Below are positions 12,180-25,243 of a stretch of DNA of 64,000 nt, one piece after another. Source of the stretch: Saxidomus purpurata (taxonomy: Eukaryota; Mollusca; Bivalvia; Venerida; Veneridae). The stretch is taken from positions 32,453,577 to 32,517,576 of the forward strand of contig JAFMSR010000003.1 of NCBI GenBank assembly GCA_022818135.1, given 5' to 3'. The notes under the pieces were generated by a model. The model had not been told where the DNA came from, searched no databases, and was given only the letters and a program-made list of their open reading frames with translations. Position 1 is the first letter of the stretch. Every line of letters starts with the position of its first letter. The position numbers were made by a program, and so were the translations under genes.

Positions 12180-13165
12180 ACAGGAGGGCCAAGATGTCCC
12201 TATATCGCTCACCTGCCACTTATGACAATATGTGACCAAACTTTAACCCTAAACTATATATCATTAACACCAACATTTGGTTTGACTTGACAAGGCAAAA
12301 CTTTTGACCAATTAACATAATGATTGGGTTGTAAATGTCAACTGCATGGCATACACTAAGTTTTTAACTGGGTGACCTAGTTCTTTACCTCAGATTACCC
12401 AAATCAATTATAGACCTAAATTTCATCAAGACAATCATATTGACAAAGTTTCATGAAGATAGAATGAAAAATGCAGACTCTTTTGAATAAACATGGTTTT
12501 CCTATGATTTGACCCCATGACCTAGTTTTTGACCCTAGATGACCCATATTCGAACTCGACCTATAGTCTATCAAGGCAATCATACTGACCAAGTTTCATG
12601 AAATTCAATGAAATATGCAGCCTCTATTGCATACACAAAGGTTTTCTTTGATTTGACCCCATGACCTAGTTTTTGACCCTAGAAGACCCATGTTCAAACT
12701 CGATCTAGATTTCATCAAGCTAATTATTCTGACCAAGTTTCATAAAAATAAAAAATGAAAAATGCAACCTCTTTTGCATATACAAGGTTTTTCTATGATT
12801 TGACCCCATTACCTAGTTTTTGACCCCAGATGACCCATATTTGAACTTGACCTAAATTTTATCAAGGCAATCATTCTGATCAACTGTCATGAAGATCCAA
12901 TCAAAAATGCAACCTCTATTGCATATACAAGGTTTTTCTATGATTTGACCCAATGACCTAGTTTTTGACCCCAGATGACCAATATTTGAACTCGACCTAG
13001 ATTTCATCAAGGATATGATACTGACCAAGTTTCATGAATAATGAAAAATGCAACCTCTTTAGCATACACAATGTTAAGTGTGGACAGAAGACAGACAGAC
13101 GACGGACATTAGGTGATCACAATACAATATCTCACCTGAGCACTGTGTGCTCAGGTGAGCTTAAA
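12180..13165 (+). mobile_element. Tandem-core element, about 146-bp units, with perfect 3' hairpin
   Basis: It begins CAGGAGGGCCAAGATGTCCC TATATCGCTCACCTG. About five units of about 146 bp follow (CATGACCTAGTTTTTGACCC; ATTTCATCAAGGCAATCAT). It ends with a 13-bp perfect stem CTCACCTGAGCAC/GTGCTCAGGTGAG around a 3-base loop (13131-13159), then CTTAAAA. A terminal hairpin next to the 3' end is a Helitron-like trait; no RepHel protein is present, so it would be non-autonomous. Confidence 0.7.
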
Positions 13166-13473
13166 ATTGGACTAGCTATTTGTTAGATTCTAAGCTACAG
13201 ATTACTGTAAGCTAGTTATAAGAATTTTACTGTCACATCATTATGATGTTAGTTACTTACCAAACCCTGAAAAATCAAATTGGTGTATAATTGTGAAATA
13301 TGTATAGATCAATGGATATTCGAGAGAGCTTCACTTACAGGTGACATGGTATGTGGTGCTACAAAAAAGGCAACACATAAAAAACAAATTAAGGCTAATG
13401 TCTAAACTGTAAACAAAGAGGACAACAAGAAAAAAATTGATGCCAGACATTAAAGCTGCTGCAAAGAATTAAT

Positions 13474-14440
13474 TTTTATATCCTCGAAACGAAGTTTAGG
13501 GGGCATAGTCCCGGCATACTGGAGTCAACATGTGGATGGTCGGTTGGTTGGGCAGGCAATGGGTCTGTTGCATTTTTCTTGTTCAGAGCATAACCTGACA
13601 ACTATTAGTTGGCATTCAATGCAACTTCATTCATGGTCAAGCACATTGAGAGGAAGTACAGTGAACAAGAACCATAACTCTATCTTGACTTATTACAGAG
13701 TTATTGCCATTTGTTACTTTTCCTTGTTCAGAGTAATTTATCTGAAAACTACTTGTTGGAATTCAATTCAACTTTTAGCAATGGTCAAGCACAATGAGAG
13801 GAAGTGCAGTGTAGAATAACCATAACTCTATCTTGATTTATTACACAGTTATTGCCCTTTGTTACTTTTCCTTGTCCGGAGCATAACTTCAAAACTACTG
13901 GTTGAAATTCAATTCAGCTATGTGCAATGGTCAAGCACAATGAGAGTAAGTGCAGTTTTAAATAACTATAACTCTATCTTGACCGATTACAGAGTTATTT
14001 CCCTTTTTAACTTTTCCTTGTGCGGAGCATATCTTGAAAACCAATGCAAATTCATACACAATGGCAAAGTGCAATGTGAGGATGTTCAATTAACAAAATC
14101 AATAACTCTTGATTCAGAGATATTGATCTTTGTTACTTTTTGTCAAGAGCATAACTTGACAACTACTGCTTGGAATTCAATACAACTGTATGCAATGGTC
14201 AAACACAATGGGAGGAAGTGCTGTGTAAAATAACCATAACTCTATCTTGACTAAATACGGAGTTTTTGCCTTTTGTTTCTTTTCCTTGTCCAGAGTATAA
14301 CTTGAAAACCATTGGTTGGAATTCAATAGATCAAGCACAATGAGAGGAAGTGTAGTATACAAGAACCATAACTTTGTTACAAGGTATTCTGTCAGTAATA
14401 ACTTTTTCAGTTGACAAAGAGGATATTAATTACATTTACT
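13474..14440 (-). mobile_element. Tandem-core element of the ATACCCCC...GGGGGTAT family, reverse orientation
   Basis: The end ATCCTCGAAACGAAGTTTAG GGGGC and the nearby GGTCGGTTGG are the complement of the 3' end seen at 44035-44118. The core has about six diverged units (AACCATAACTCTATCTTGAC; CTTTTCCTTGTCCGGAGCAT), the complement of the 37650-44118 core. It interrupts the left arm of the inverted duplication. The frames at 13532-14233 are tandem-repeat by-products. Confidence 0.65.
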
Positions 14441-15270
14441 GATAGGTTTATTTTTGTTTATTTTTTGGTAGCAGGTAATGTATTGTAATAAGGCATTTAG
14501 ATCACACATAATGTCCTAATTGAATTGAAAAACATGCAAATCCTAGAAGCAACAATTAAATTACTTATCCATAGTAGATACCTTCTTTGAATAAACTTCA
14601 GTTCTTTGCAACATTGTAGACATATTTTAATAAATTGTTTCTACTTTGACATCTAAATATATGTATTAAAAACTGTACATCTACAACAATTATATTTTGG
14701 CATTGGCAGAAGTCTTTGGGATGTCTAGTGATGTCTTTGGGTAAATAGTTGGCCCAAAAGGATCTGTTTTAAGTCAATACAATTTCATTTTTATTCATTG
14801 ATTTTACACTTTTCAAAACAGATCTTGATATTTTTGGTATAGGAATAGGTAACATGTTACACAATTATGGCACCACCTAATACAATTCTTGATGTTTCTG
14901 TTTCTTCAGAAAGATTGCTTTCAAATTGACCTAGTAAGCTAGTCTTGATGTGCAAAATTTGCTCAAAAGATAATCAAGTTAAAGTCTTATACATTTTGAA
15001 ATTGAAATTTAGTAAAACTCATATGGTGAGCTAAAAATGTATGAGTAAGTTCTGTCACTTGGTAGACAGACAAAAAAGGTTTATACTTTTCAGTAGTACA
15101 GGGAAAGAGCTGAGAGTCCCCATTTGTGTGGAGTTGTTGGTGTATTCTACTAATTTCATCTTCAATTTTCCTTAAAGGATCTGATTCAATTGTAATAATC
15201 ATTATTGTTTGTATGTTATTACACATTACAAACATTCCTGTGTCCTGGCAAATATTCTGCACTATGATGG

Positions 15271-16234
15271 AAAGAGTTTATGATGAAAAAGTTTCATGCC
15301 CAGCCCAAAAAAGCTTTCAATTCTCAGCTTCAATGCTACCACTTATATTTTTGTGGGCAGACTGAAATTTTTTCCATACAGAAGTAACATGGTTCAAGCC
15401 TATACCGAAAAATGTTCGAGGCTATGCTGGTATTTGATTACTTTGATATTTTTCTGCACTTGTTTTTCTTCACATATTTTGGATTTTAAGATTCTAGCTA
15501 AACTATCTACATGTATTCAACAAAATGTATGAATACACTTGAAAGTACAAGTTGTCCTATCTGCTCACAGATAATACACGAGTCCAGTGATTGGGTGTCT
15601 TTTTTGTTGTATCTGGACCCATCATACTCCCAATTCCTTTCTGGAACATGAGGTATGCAGCACATTTCATCGTCTCATGCAGGACAGTCTCACTGATTGA
15701 ACCAGTATCATAATGCCATAATGCATTAGTAAAATACAGTTATGTTGTGTTCAATCATCAATAAGATGTATGATGAGACCTAGCTGCTATGAGCAACTAT
15801 GTGCTATGTGTATAAACATTTTATTTAAGGACAAGAGTAATTTCCTTGTTCAGCTAGAAGACTTAAATTTTAAATTACAAATAGTTTTGATATGAAAATA
15901 TCTAATAAGTTCCATGATACAATTTGCCTGGAGTCTTAATCAGTATTTTCCGTAGCAAGAAAACCCACACAGAAGCACAGAACTAGATGCCACATTGCAC
16001 AGATCTAAATTTCAACATAATTTTATATCTTCAAGCAAAAGCTGAAATTCATGACAATTTTCAATGGATTTAAGCATTGGCTAGAATCTTTTATGGACTG
16101 GCCTGGGAACTGTTGAAAATTCTTACAATATCTAGGCCTTAATTACTATTTTAGGCACAGTAACAGTCTGGAATATCTTCCAATACAAATGTTATTATAA
16201 CAGATGTATCTATTCCATCAGAAATGTTTTCTAT
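15271..16234. other. Spacer between the arms of the inverted duplication
   Basis: About 960 bp of AT-rich sequence. The overlapping small plus frames at 15296-15532 have no family resemblance and no splice context that I trust. Nothing else seen. Confidence 0.45.
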
Positions 16235-17940
16235 CACAGTGCAGAATATTTGCCAGGACAGACTGGAATGAATGTAATGTGGAATAATATATAGACAAAT
16301 AATGATTATATTGAATCAGATCCTTTAACGAAAATCAACGATGACATAATATTGCCGGAATATTAAAAATAAGTGACTCAATAGGTGTGGGACAAATTCA
16401 ACTTAAAAGAGAAGTGAAGGATGAAATCAATTTAAAACGAAACAAAGAATTATTACAGTATTTAAGGTGGCACCAATTGCGTAATGCATTACCTATTCCT
16501 ATACCAAAAATAACAACAAAGGTTTTGAAAAGAGTAAAATTACAATAATAAAAAAGACATCATATTGATTTCAAAACTGAAACTTCCTGCCCAACCGTTA
16601 ACTCAAAGACACCACTAGATTTCCCCAAGACACCCACAAAATGCCAAAATATATTGTTATAAATGCATAATTCTAATACATGTATTTAGATGTAAAATCA
16701 GGAACATTTTACTAAAATATGTCTACAATATGTTGCAAAGAACTAGAGAACATGTATTTTTTATGTCCCAGCCGAACTCAGGATGTTTCTTAGGGTAAAA
16801 CTCAGACACAGCAGAGACTCAGGGGCAGGTTAAAAAGACAGATACAGAAAAAATGGAATGCAATTACCAGACCCTTGCTCTATGAATAGACCCCTTAGTT
16901 AATGTTTGACATGCCCTCTGTATATAGCACTGAAACTTCCAGTGTCCTGGTGGGGATTTGAACCAGGGGCCTTCGAATTGGTATTCCACAGTGTTAACCA
17001 CTGTACCACCATGTCACCTTAAAGTATTTTTCATGTACTTTTCATAAAAAGGCACAATTTGGTGTGGGTATATTAAGGGTGATCTAAATGACTTAATACA
17101 ATACATTATACCTGATACCAAAAATAAACAAAAAAATGAATTCTTTGCAAGACCCTTTAATGCCTCGCATTACCTCTTTCCTGGTTGTTCTCTTTGTATA
17201 CAGTCAAGGGAATCGCCTAGATTTTTTTCAGTGTGCCACCTTTTTTGTAACTTCACAATTACTAAATCACCAGCAGGTAAAGCTCTCTTGTATATCCATT
17301 AACCTATACACATTTCACAATAATTCACCAATTTGATTTTCAGTGTTTGATAAGTAGCTAACAACACAATGTTGTGATAGTAAAAATCTTATAATTAGCT
17401 TTCAGTAACATCTAGCTTAGACTCTAATGCAATTTATTAAATATGAACAGATTTAAAAATTTAATACAGATGTAAATAACTTTTTAAGTTTCAAGTTATT
17501 TTTCTTTAGATTTTGTCAAAATGAAGTGTTAGAACATCTTACATCAATAGATATTCAAAAAATTAAATTATCATATAATGTTCGTACTTTATCATCTCCA
17601 TAGTAGCAAAAGGAATTATTTGAAAGCACAACCCAACAATTTTGTACATTGTTGCTTCTTTGTATTTGAAAGAGTCTCACCAAAAATAACCTGACCAGTA
17701 GCTCACTGATACACCTACTAATTGCAATTATGTTGATGACGTTATTTATGACGTCATTAAATTTTATGACATCACACATCACACACTATACCAGCAACTA
17801 TTATTCTGACTTGAGTTTAAGTCTTCTCAATTCTGACATACTTTGAGATTGTATTTCTAAGGATTTCATTTGACATGTCCAAATTGTTATCAGAAGTACT
17901 CAAAGATTGTCTTGTACCTTCAGACAATCCAAGAACAGAA
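16235..17940 (-). repeat. Right arm of the large inverted duplication
   Basis: The reverse complement of this stretch follows the left arm block by block. TGCAGAATATTTGCCAGGAC at about 16241 pairs with the complement of about 15255, and AAATATGTCTACAATATGTT at about 16715 pairs with the complement of about 14620. A SINE-like tRNA-derived piece (16940-17025) is present only in this arm. Confidence 0.75.
16940..17025 (-). mobile_element. tRNA-derived SINE head
   Basis: On the minus strand it reads GGTGACATGGTGGTACAGTG GTTAAC, an A-box-like segment, and then GGTTCAAATCCCCACCAGGA, a B-box-like segment, at roughly the spacing of a tRNA. The cloverleaf is imperfect and there is no CCA context, so it is a SINE head rather than a tRNA gene. 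Confidence 0.55.
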
Positions 17941-18835
17941 TGAATGTAAATTTTTATGAACATGAAGAAATACCAATTATCATTACTGATTGCGTATTTT
18001 GTGATTAAGTTTCAACACAATTAAGTAAACAAGAGCTTCAGATGACAGCACACTCAACTATTTGAAATACTCAAACATTGATAATTACTCGAAATAAATT
18101 CAGTAATTATTATAACATTTTATTTTACGAAGATACATATTTGAATGACCAAATCTTCCATATGTAACTCAATCAGGTTATCTAATACTGTAGTTTCATC
18201 TTTCATATGGGCATCAAAGAGATGATGTCCTTTCCAAGGCTTACATACCTTTAGCTTAAAAATTGGACAAATCAGTATAATAGGTGATTACTACCAAAGA
18301 GCTGCAGAATAATATCCAAGATTCATTAAAATAAGTTATTCAGGTAATTAAATTAGAAATTTAAATGGGACTTAGCTAGTAAGGTGGAGTTCAGATGAAA
18401 CCAACATTCTTCCATGCCACTGCAGGCACTCTGGGCTTTTAACTTCAATACTGAGTTATCTAATCTTTGTAGTGTTACATCTGTAGGTGAAAACTGGCCT
18501 GCAGAGAGAGATGAACATGTATACTAGAGAGTGAGGCACTTACAAGAGTTACAAGAGCATACACCTGGTAAAAATGGATGGCAATCAGCATAATTAATAT
18601 TTTATGAACTGTACCAAAGGAAATGCTGACAAGTTTAAGTGAATATTAGCAACAGAAATGTGCCCAAGTAAGGTCTTACTCGCCATTACTGTCTAGTAAA
18701 CCTGGACCAGAATTGTCTCAATAGAACAAGGCTGTCTTAACAGAACCAAGATATTCAAGGCTCAGTAAAATGGTTTTTGTCTAAGAATAGTATACAAGTA
18801 CTGCAAGTATTAAAGGAACTTAATAAAACAACAAG
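17941..18835. other. Intergenic
   Basis: A possible element start, AACAAGAGCTTCAGATGACA, occurs at about 18028, but it has no recognisable core or 3' end. The rest shows no gene. Confidence 0.45.
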
Positions 18836-19998
18836 AGCTGTCACTCATAATGGCTGACCGTGATAAAAGGTTCTGCATTGTACTACTATTCATTGCCACA
18901 ATTACCCATTTTCAAAGTTTGGTATCGTTTATCATTGAAGTAAGGTGATCTGACAGAAAATATACAGAAGGAAAGGCAGATTATTCACAAATATGACAAT
19001 AAAGGGTTATGTTTCTTGGGCACTGCACTTTCCTTAAATGTCCTCTCCCGCTGTATCCAATTTGAATGAACTTCAAACAGAGTAATGCTCTGGACAAGAA
19101 AATAAAAGAAAGGGGGATAACTTAAAAAAATAGTCAAAATAAAGTTTTAGTTCTTGTATACTGCACTTCCTTTACCCATTAATACTTTTGGAGCTATGCT
19201 CGAGACAAGAAAATGCTATAAATCGCGATAATTAAAAGATAAGGCTATAATAGAGTTACGGTTCTTTGGCACTGCACTTCTCCATAATGTCCTCTCTAAT
19301 TGTATCTAATTTGAACAAATTTTCTAGGTCCAGATAATGAATTGTAACAAAAGGAGGTAATTAAAAATAAGGCAGGTAGAGTTATGGCTCTTGCACACTG
19401 CACTTCCTCTCATTGTGCTCTATCATTGTATGAAGTTTCAAGTCCATTTAATACTTTAATAAGGTCAAACTAATAAAAAATTAATCTGACAATATTTTTT
19501 TTCATGATGGGGGAGAGGCAGAGGGGGTACATCATGACCATGTTGTCATAAGCAATATAAGATGAAAGTCTGATGAATAACTATTAAGAATTGGCAAAAT
19601 AATAGCCAACTTTTGGTTATCTTGAAAAAATCTAAGTACAAAAGGGGGCATAACTTTGTGACCTTGACCTAACAATATTGGCTGCATCACAACCCTGTTG
19701 TCATAGGCAAAATAGTTTCAAAGTGTGATGAAGAAATATTGAGAAATGACAAAGTAAAAGTTAAGGTTAAGTTTTTGTGACAAAATCTAAGTATAAAAAG
19801 GGGCATAACAGTGCATATATGGTTGACAGAGTTACGTGACTTGTTGCAGTTGTCTATATTGCCATTACAAACAAGTACGCCAAGTTTGAAGTAAATATGT
19901 TTAATGGTGTATAATATATTAGCATTTATCCAAATCGTGTACCGATGCAGACACTGACGTCGGGACAAGTGCAATAATCTCCTTCTCCTACAGTCCAG
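18836..19998 (+). mobile_element. CAAGAGCTGTC-family element, diverged
   Basis: It begins ACAAGAGCTGTCACTCATAA and ends CTACAGTCCAGCTAAAAATG, like the copies at 3971 and 6610. The core is different: diverged units with GAGTTATGGCTCTTGCACAC and CTGCACTTCC (about 19160-19420) like the 146-bp unit family, then a block with GGGGCATAACTTTGTGACCT. It looks like a composite or a diverged subfamily. Confidence 0.55.
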
Positions 19999-20990
19999 CT
20001 AAAAATGTGACGTGGAACTCTCTGCAACAGAGGTGTAGCTAAAAGGTCACACTTAAAGATTAAAGTAAAAAAATAACCACACAAGACCTATGCGAACTTT
20101 ATCTTCTTCATGCATTGAAGGATTCTGAGTTGACTTGGCACAACTGCATGTGTACCAAAACGGGATGTTCCATTTTGATATACAATGTACAATTCAGAAC
20201 AGACAGACAGATGACAGACAATGTACAATCAGGTGAAGTAACAAGATGGCGCTATATTGCTAATTTTTACCTGAATGAACAGAGAACACCTACAATACAA
20301 GTCACAAGCCAAAAGCTGACTTGAACTGATGCTTTTCAAATTTTGTAAAAATCTAACTTGCAAAATCAAAAACCTCTAAAAAAGTACCAGGGTCCAGTGC
20401 AGAGGAGTGGATGTTGAGACTTTTCCATTTGTACTAGTATTAAGCAAGTCAAACATTTAAATATACTCAAATTATTAAACAATAATTAAGCATAAAACCA
20501 GCCAGTGTTAAAACCTAGTCACTGACTATATTGTGCAAGTGAAATACATAAAATTAATATTGTTGCCATAACCACTTAGTCCTAATCCCCACTTTTTGTG
20601 CTTGGACAGACAGATGGAAAACACCAAAACAATATCCTCCGCCTTTTGCAAGGGATAAAAAATTCTTGATATAGTAAAATGGCATAATGAAATCTGGCAA
20701 AAATCAAAAAGTCTCTGTTGTTACAATTGTTCCATCAGTTGTAGATGTTGACAGTAAAAATATATTTTGAGTTTCAAGAATAGAAATTGTACTTTATAAA
20801 CAAATCTTAAACTAACGGCAACAGAGACACATGGGCAAGTACAATATTAAAAGCTCTCCATATTCTTCAAGCAGTCAAGCTAAAACGCTACCTTTTTTGA
20901 TAGGCCCAAAACACATCTTATCTTATCTCAGAATACTGCCAACCCCTCTCGCAAGTGTTATAGTGAAATTCCTATTGACCTTTTTTTGTG
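19999..20990. other. Intergenic, remnants of repeats
   Basis: Small frames here (for example 20115-20324) match nothing that I recognise. AAAGCTCTCCATATTCTTCA at about 20850 resembles the 3' end of the CAAGAGCTGTC-family elements (CTCTCCATATTCTCCGAATA). No gene seen. Confidence 0.45.
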
Positions 20991-21014
20991 ATTTCTTGTA
21001 TATATATAAATGTA

Positions 21015-21281
<267 letters not shown>

Positions 21282-21309
21282 GTTTTAAAAAAATTTTTTT
21301 TTTTTCAAA

Positions 21310-22371
21310 ATTAGTTTTTAATTGTATAATATATGACAGGAACTTCAGGGTTGTTACAGATCTGACAGATGAAAGACACACACTTCTCTGGCAATCCCAT
21401 AATGCAAAATTACAGAACTGATGTCCCATTATGACATAATATAAAACATTTATAAATAAAGTGCATAATAATTATTAACCTTTGGTCCACTTTGAGTCTT
21501 CAGCTCCAACAGATAAATCAAATCTTCTGACAATTCTTCTTTCATACTGTATGTCTGCATAAAGAATTTAAATTTGTACAATTCAGTGTTCACCTATTGA
21601 CTCTGTTGGAAACTTTGAAGATTACCTGATTACTTTTTAAGAAGTCTGTTACTGTTACTTGAGAATACATCTCACTTATCTCCAGAGAGCAAATCAGTCT
21701 TAATCCGACCTTTTATCAAGAATAAACTAATCATTCACTTACTATTATATTCAGCAAACATTATAACTATATAAGGGATTTTACCCTCGGGCCGTCAAAC
21801 ATAATGTATTTTGTTGTCTGAAATCTGTACACTTGCATACAATAGGTATTTCACACATTAATTGTTGAAAAGATCAACTGACCATAATACATGCTTACAA
21901 TTTACTAACAAATTAAACCATATACATGTAGTACACTGTATATGACCCTAACTATGAGCTATGACCTTATGTTTTTTATTCAGTTTTTACCATGGTATTG
22001 TTTAACAATAAGCTAAAAGTGCCTTCAAGACTCAGTGCTCGAAATAAGACTATATCCTACTGACTACACACATCAGTCTGTCTTTGCAATGAGTGTAGAT
22101 CATGATTACTCTACACACCAATGGCCTGTAGTACTGTTGTGTGCTATAATATTGTTGTGTACTGACTTAGTACTGTATAGTAACACAGGTACGGTACAGT
22201 ACAGATTTCACAGATGAAGTCAGACAAACTATATTTGGACTACGAAAGTAAACTTTCAAATGGCAATAACTCAATGAAATATCAACTGACCAGATGGTAC
22301 TAAGGGCATGCACAATAACACTTCATACCAATGTTCCCATCAAGTTTTATCAATATCCAGCAACAGGTTTA
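21310..22371. other. Intergenic, no feature seen
   Basis: AT-rich sequence without exon-like frames or obvious repeats. Confidence 0.45.
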
Positions 22372-22830
22372 GGAGACGAGACGGCTATGATGGCCCTAGA
22401 TTGCTCACATAAGTATCATTGCCCGCACAAAAATTTATTTGACTTTTTCCAGTAACTTTTTAATTATACAGACAAGTAACTTTGGGGCTTGATTTGAAGA
22501 ACATTGGTAGAGGTCCACCAGACAATGCTACAAAGTAAATATCAAACCACTTGGCCTAATGTAGTTTTTGGATATTTAAAGTTTTCCTCCTTGTATATTA
22601 GTCAAAGTAATGACCCCCAAGCGGGACCTCTTTTTACCCTAAGGGTACAATTTCAATAATAATTTTCAAGAGGGTCACTACTCATTATGCCACATATTAA
22701 ATATCTAAGCTCTAGGCCTTACGGTTTTACACAAGATGAATTGTAAAGTTTCTCCTTATGCAAGTCTATGTAAACTAACGCACCAAGGGGCCCAGGGCTA
22801 CTTTTTAGTCCAAACATTAATTTTAGACAT
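22372..22830 (+). mobile_element. Degraded tandem-core element
   Basis: It begins GAGACGGCTATGATGGCCCT AGATTGCTCACATAAG, a mutated version of the GGCCATGATGGCC...GCTCACCTG terminus. The body matches the 9459-11060 units (GGTAGAGGTCCACCAGACAA; AAATATCTAAGCTCTAGGCC). The 3' end is not identified. Confidence 0.55.
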
Positions 22831-24569
22831 GATCGATGCTTGTTGTTCTTTAACTTCTGATGTTTATTTCTAACATTTTTGTTAAAGTGATATAACCGTT
22901 CAAAGTGACCATCAAAATTTTAAATAAAACATGAATCAGTGATTTTTATTCCTAGAATAATAAACATTGCCAAAGTTATAACCTGAAAATAACTATCTGT
23001 ATAACAGTTTCATTCACATTGAATATAGTGGAAATCTGTAAAAATCTTTTTTGACTATCCTAGTCAAAAATGAAAAAATCCACCCTTTCAGTTATGTTTA
23101 TCTTAATTTGTATTTGCCGATAACAGTAAGTACTTGGTAAAACATATTTCTTATATGTTTTTAAAGCATCCCCTGTGTTTTGAGCATCATTCTTAAATAT
23201 ATACCAATGTGACCATTTTGAAGGGTGATATACATACATCATTATTTTAGGCAGAATAGGAACCAATAATGGGTGAATTTCATTAGAAAGAAGAATTGTT
23301 TTACATACAGGGAATTTAAATAAGCTCTACATTTACAAAAATATGTCAGATTTCCTCTGCAGGTGACATACCTGCTTGTTTACATTACATCATTTTCCCC
23401 AAATAATGCTGCACATACAGATTACATGGTAATATGATTTGTTCCAAGTTAAGATTCATGGAAGTTTTCTAAAGAACTGAATGTGAGAGTCATCAAGAGA
23501 AATTCACAAGAACAGTCAAATGCATCAAACTTTGATTACATGCTATGCACATTTAGCAATATTGTGGTCACTGCATGACATCAATGTACACAAATGAATG
23601 TGTGCTGAATGAGCAAATGCTTAGAATTAGAAAAAATAGAAAGTATAGAAGATACCACATATAAAACTACCTCTGTGTCTGTGCCACTGTAGTCAGCATC
23701 CACTACATAGAATTCAATGAAACTGCAAGAGGAATTTCAGAAGTTGGTTGGATGATTTTTCCCTGACTTAAGGGTCTTTGATTAATGCTATACATTTTAT
23801 ATATAGCTTTACCTTTGTGTACACACAAATTCCCAGCAACTACTGGCTTGAATAATTTTTATCACACTTATTGCTTAATATTGTATAAACAGCATCTTTA
23901 TGAAATTCTATGTCTAAGAACCATATGACTAGCTTGCCCCATTTGTAAATTATCTCCCTTTATAATGTGAAATCATACATGCTTGGACACAATTGAGTTT
24001 ATTTCTCACAACTGAGTTTATTTATCACAGAGTTATATGGTATGTGGCATTGAAAGGAAGACGTGAAGAATAAATTAAAATTTGGTTTATTTTCATTCTT
24101 ACATTCACCCATTTTCTGAATACTGAGTATTTGTTTACTTAAGGAGCATTCCTTGTTTGCGTAATATTAAACCTCAATTGTAAATCTGGAGGCAAACAAC
24201 TTTGTACAACTCCCTTATTTTATCTGGAGTTTTTATCAAGTGTATGTTTACAGATAAGTCAAAAGGGAGACAACAAGGTGATTCATAAAACCTATCATAT
24301 GAAGATTTGTCTCCCTTTGTTGCATGAGCTTAGCAAACTTGTTCTTGTTACATCTGTACTATATTGCTGTTATGTTGCTGTTGTAGTTTCTCCAGAAATA
24401 AAAATATAAATTAAGAAACAAAACAAAAACAACTTGGTACAATTGTTTACCATATTTAAGATTCTTTGCTCGAGCAGATTTATCTAATGTCAAGATTATT
24501 GTTGGAATACTGTTCTAGCTTTTTAAATCATGTCTACACCATAGCTCCAAAGACTACTCACAATAATAC
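22831..24569. other. Intergenic, no gene seen
   Basis: I could not support an exon on either strand. The small minus frame at 23060-23266 has no recognisable similarity. Confidence 0.45.
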
Positions 24570-25226
24570 AAGGGGTCATGATTTTTTAAAGTTTTCCCTA
24601 TATAAGCCTATGCAAAATCAAGTGACCCCCCCCTCCAAGGAAGGGTTAGTTTTCACGCATGTTTATGACTTGAACAGTCTTGGTAAAAGGTCCACAAGGT
24701 AATGCTAACATGCTAAATATCTTAGTTCTAGGCCTTGTGGTTTTAAAGAAGAGGACTTTTAAAGCTTTTTCTATGTAAAATCAAGTGACCCTCCCAGGCT
24801 GGGTCAATTTTGACCCAGGGGTCATGATTTGAACAAAATTGGCAGAGGTCAAATAGACAATGCTACATGCCAAATATTTCAGGTCTAGGTCTTATTGTTT
24901 CAGAGATTTTTTTAGTTTTTCTATGTAAAACTAAGTGACCACGCATGCGGGGTCAATTTTGAACTGGGGCTCATAATTTGAACAATTTGGTAGAGGTCCG
25001 CTAGACAATGCTACATGCTAAATATCTAAGCCCTAGGCCTTGTGGTTTCAGAGAAGATTTGAAAAGTTTTTCCTATTTTTGCCATAGCAACTAGAGTTCT
25101 GCATGAAATGGAATTTCAGGGGCTGGGGTTTCAGAGATGTCTTTCGAATCAAAATGTTGAGGGACAATGGACCACAGACAATCATCCATTAGAAAGGCTC
25201 ACCCTCGCAAAGCCAGGTGAGCTAAA
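24570..25226 (+). mobile_element. 5'-truncated tandem-core element
   Basis: Three to four diverged units of the 9459-type core (CATGCTAAATATCTTAGTTC; GGCAGAGGTCAAATAGACAA) finish with CGCAAAGCCAGGTGAGCTAA AAAC, the 3' terminus of this family. The 5' terminus is absent. The second 42-bp minisatellite starts only about 20 bases beyond this end. Confidence 0.6.
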
Positions 25227-25243
25227 AACTTTAACATATTGAG

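Larger units (their letters stand above)
11450..15270 (+). repeat. Left arm of a large inverted duplication, interrupted by two elements
   Basis: Three blocks (about 11450-12160, 13168-13473, 14560-15270) match in order the reverse complement of about 16235-17940. Examples are TGGTCAGGTCATTTTTGGTG (about 11930) against the complement of 17670-17700, and AAATCAAATTGGTGTATAAT (about 13272) against the complement of about 17325. Identity by eye is roughly 75-85%. The intervening pieces of this arm are two later mobile element insertions. No intact gene is visible in either arm. Confidence 0.75.

Noticed and set aside
13532..14362. Plus and minus frames in the 146-bp tandem core
   Set aside because: They repeat with the tandem unit and shift with indels, and the same sequence occurs as non-coding repeat at 37.7-44.1 kb and 48.6 kb.
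14987..15365. Overlapping small frames as a gene
   Set aside because: They lie in an arm of the inverted duplication, the matching arm does not keep the frame, and no family is recognised.
16940..17025. Functional tRNA gene
   Set aside because: A and B boxes are recognisable on the minus strand but the acceptor and anticodon stems do not pair well; a SINE head fits better.
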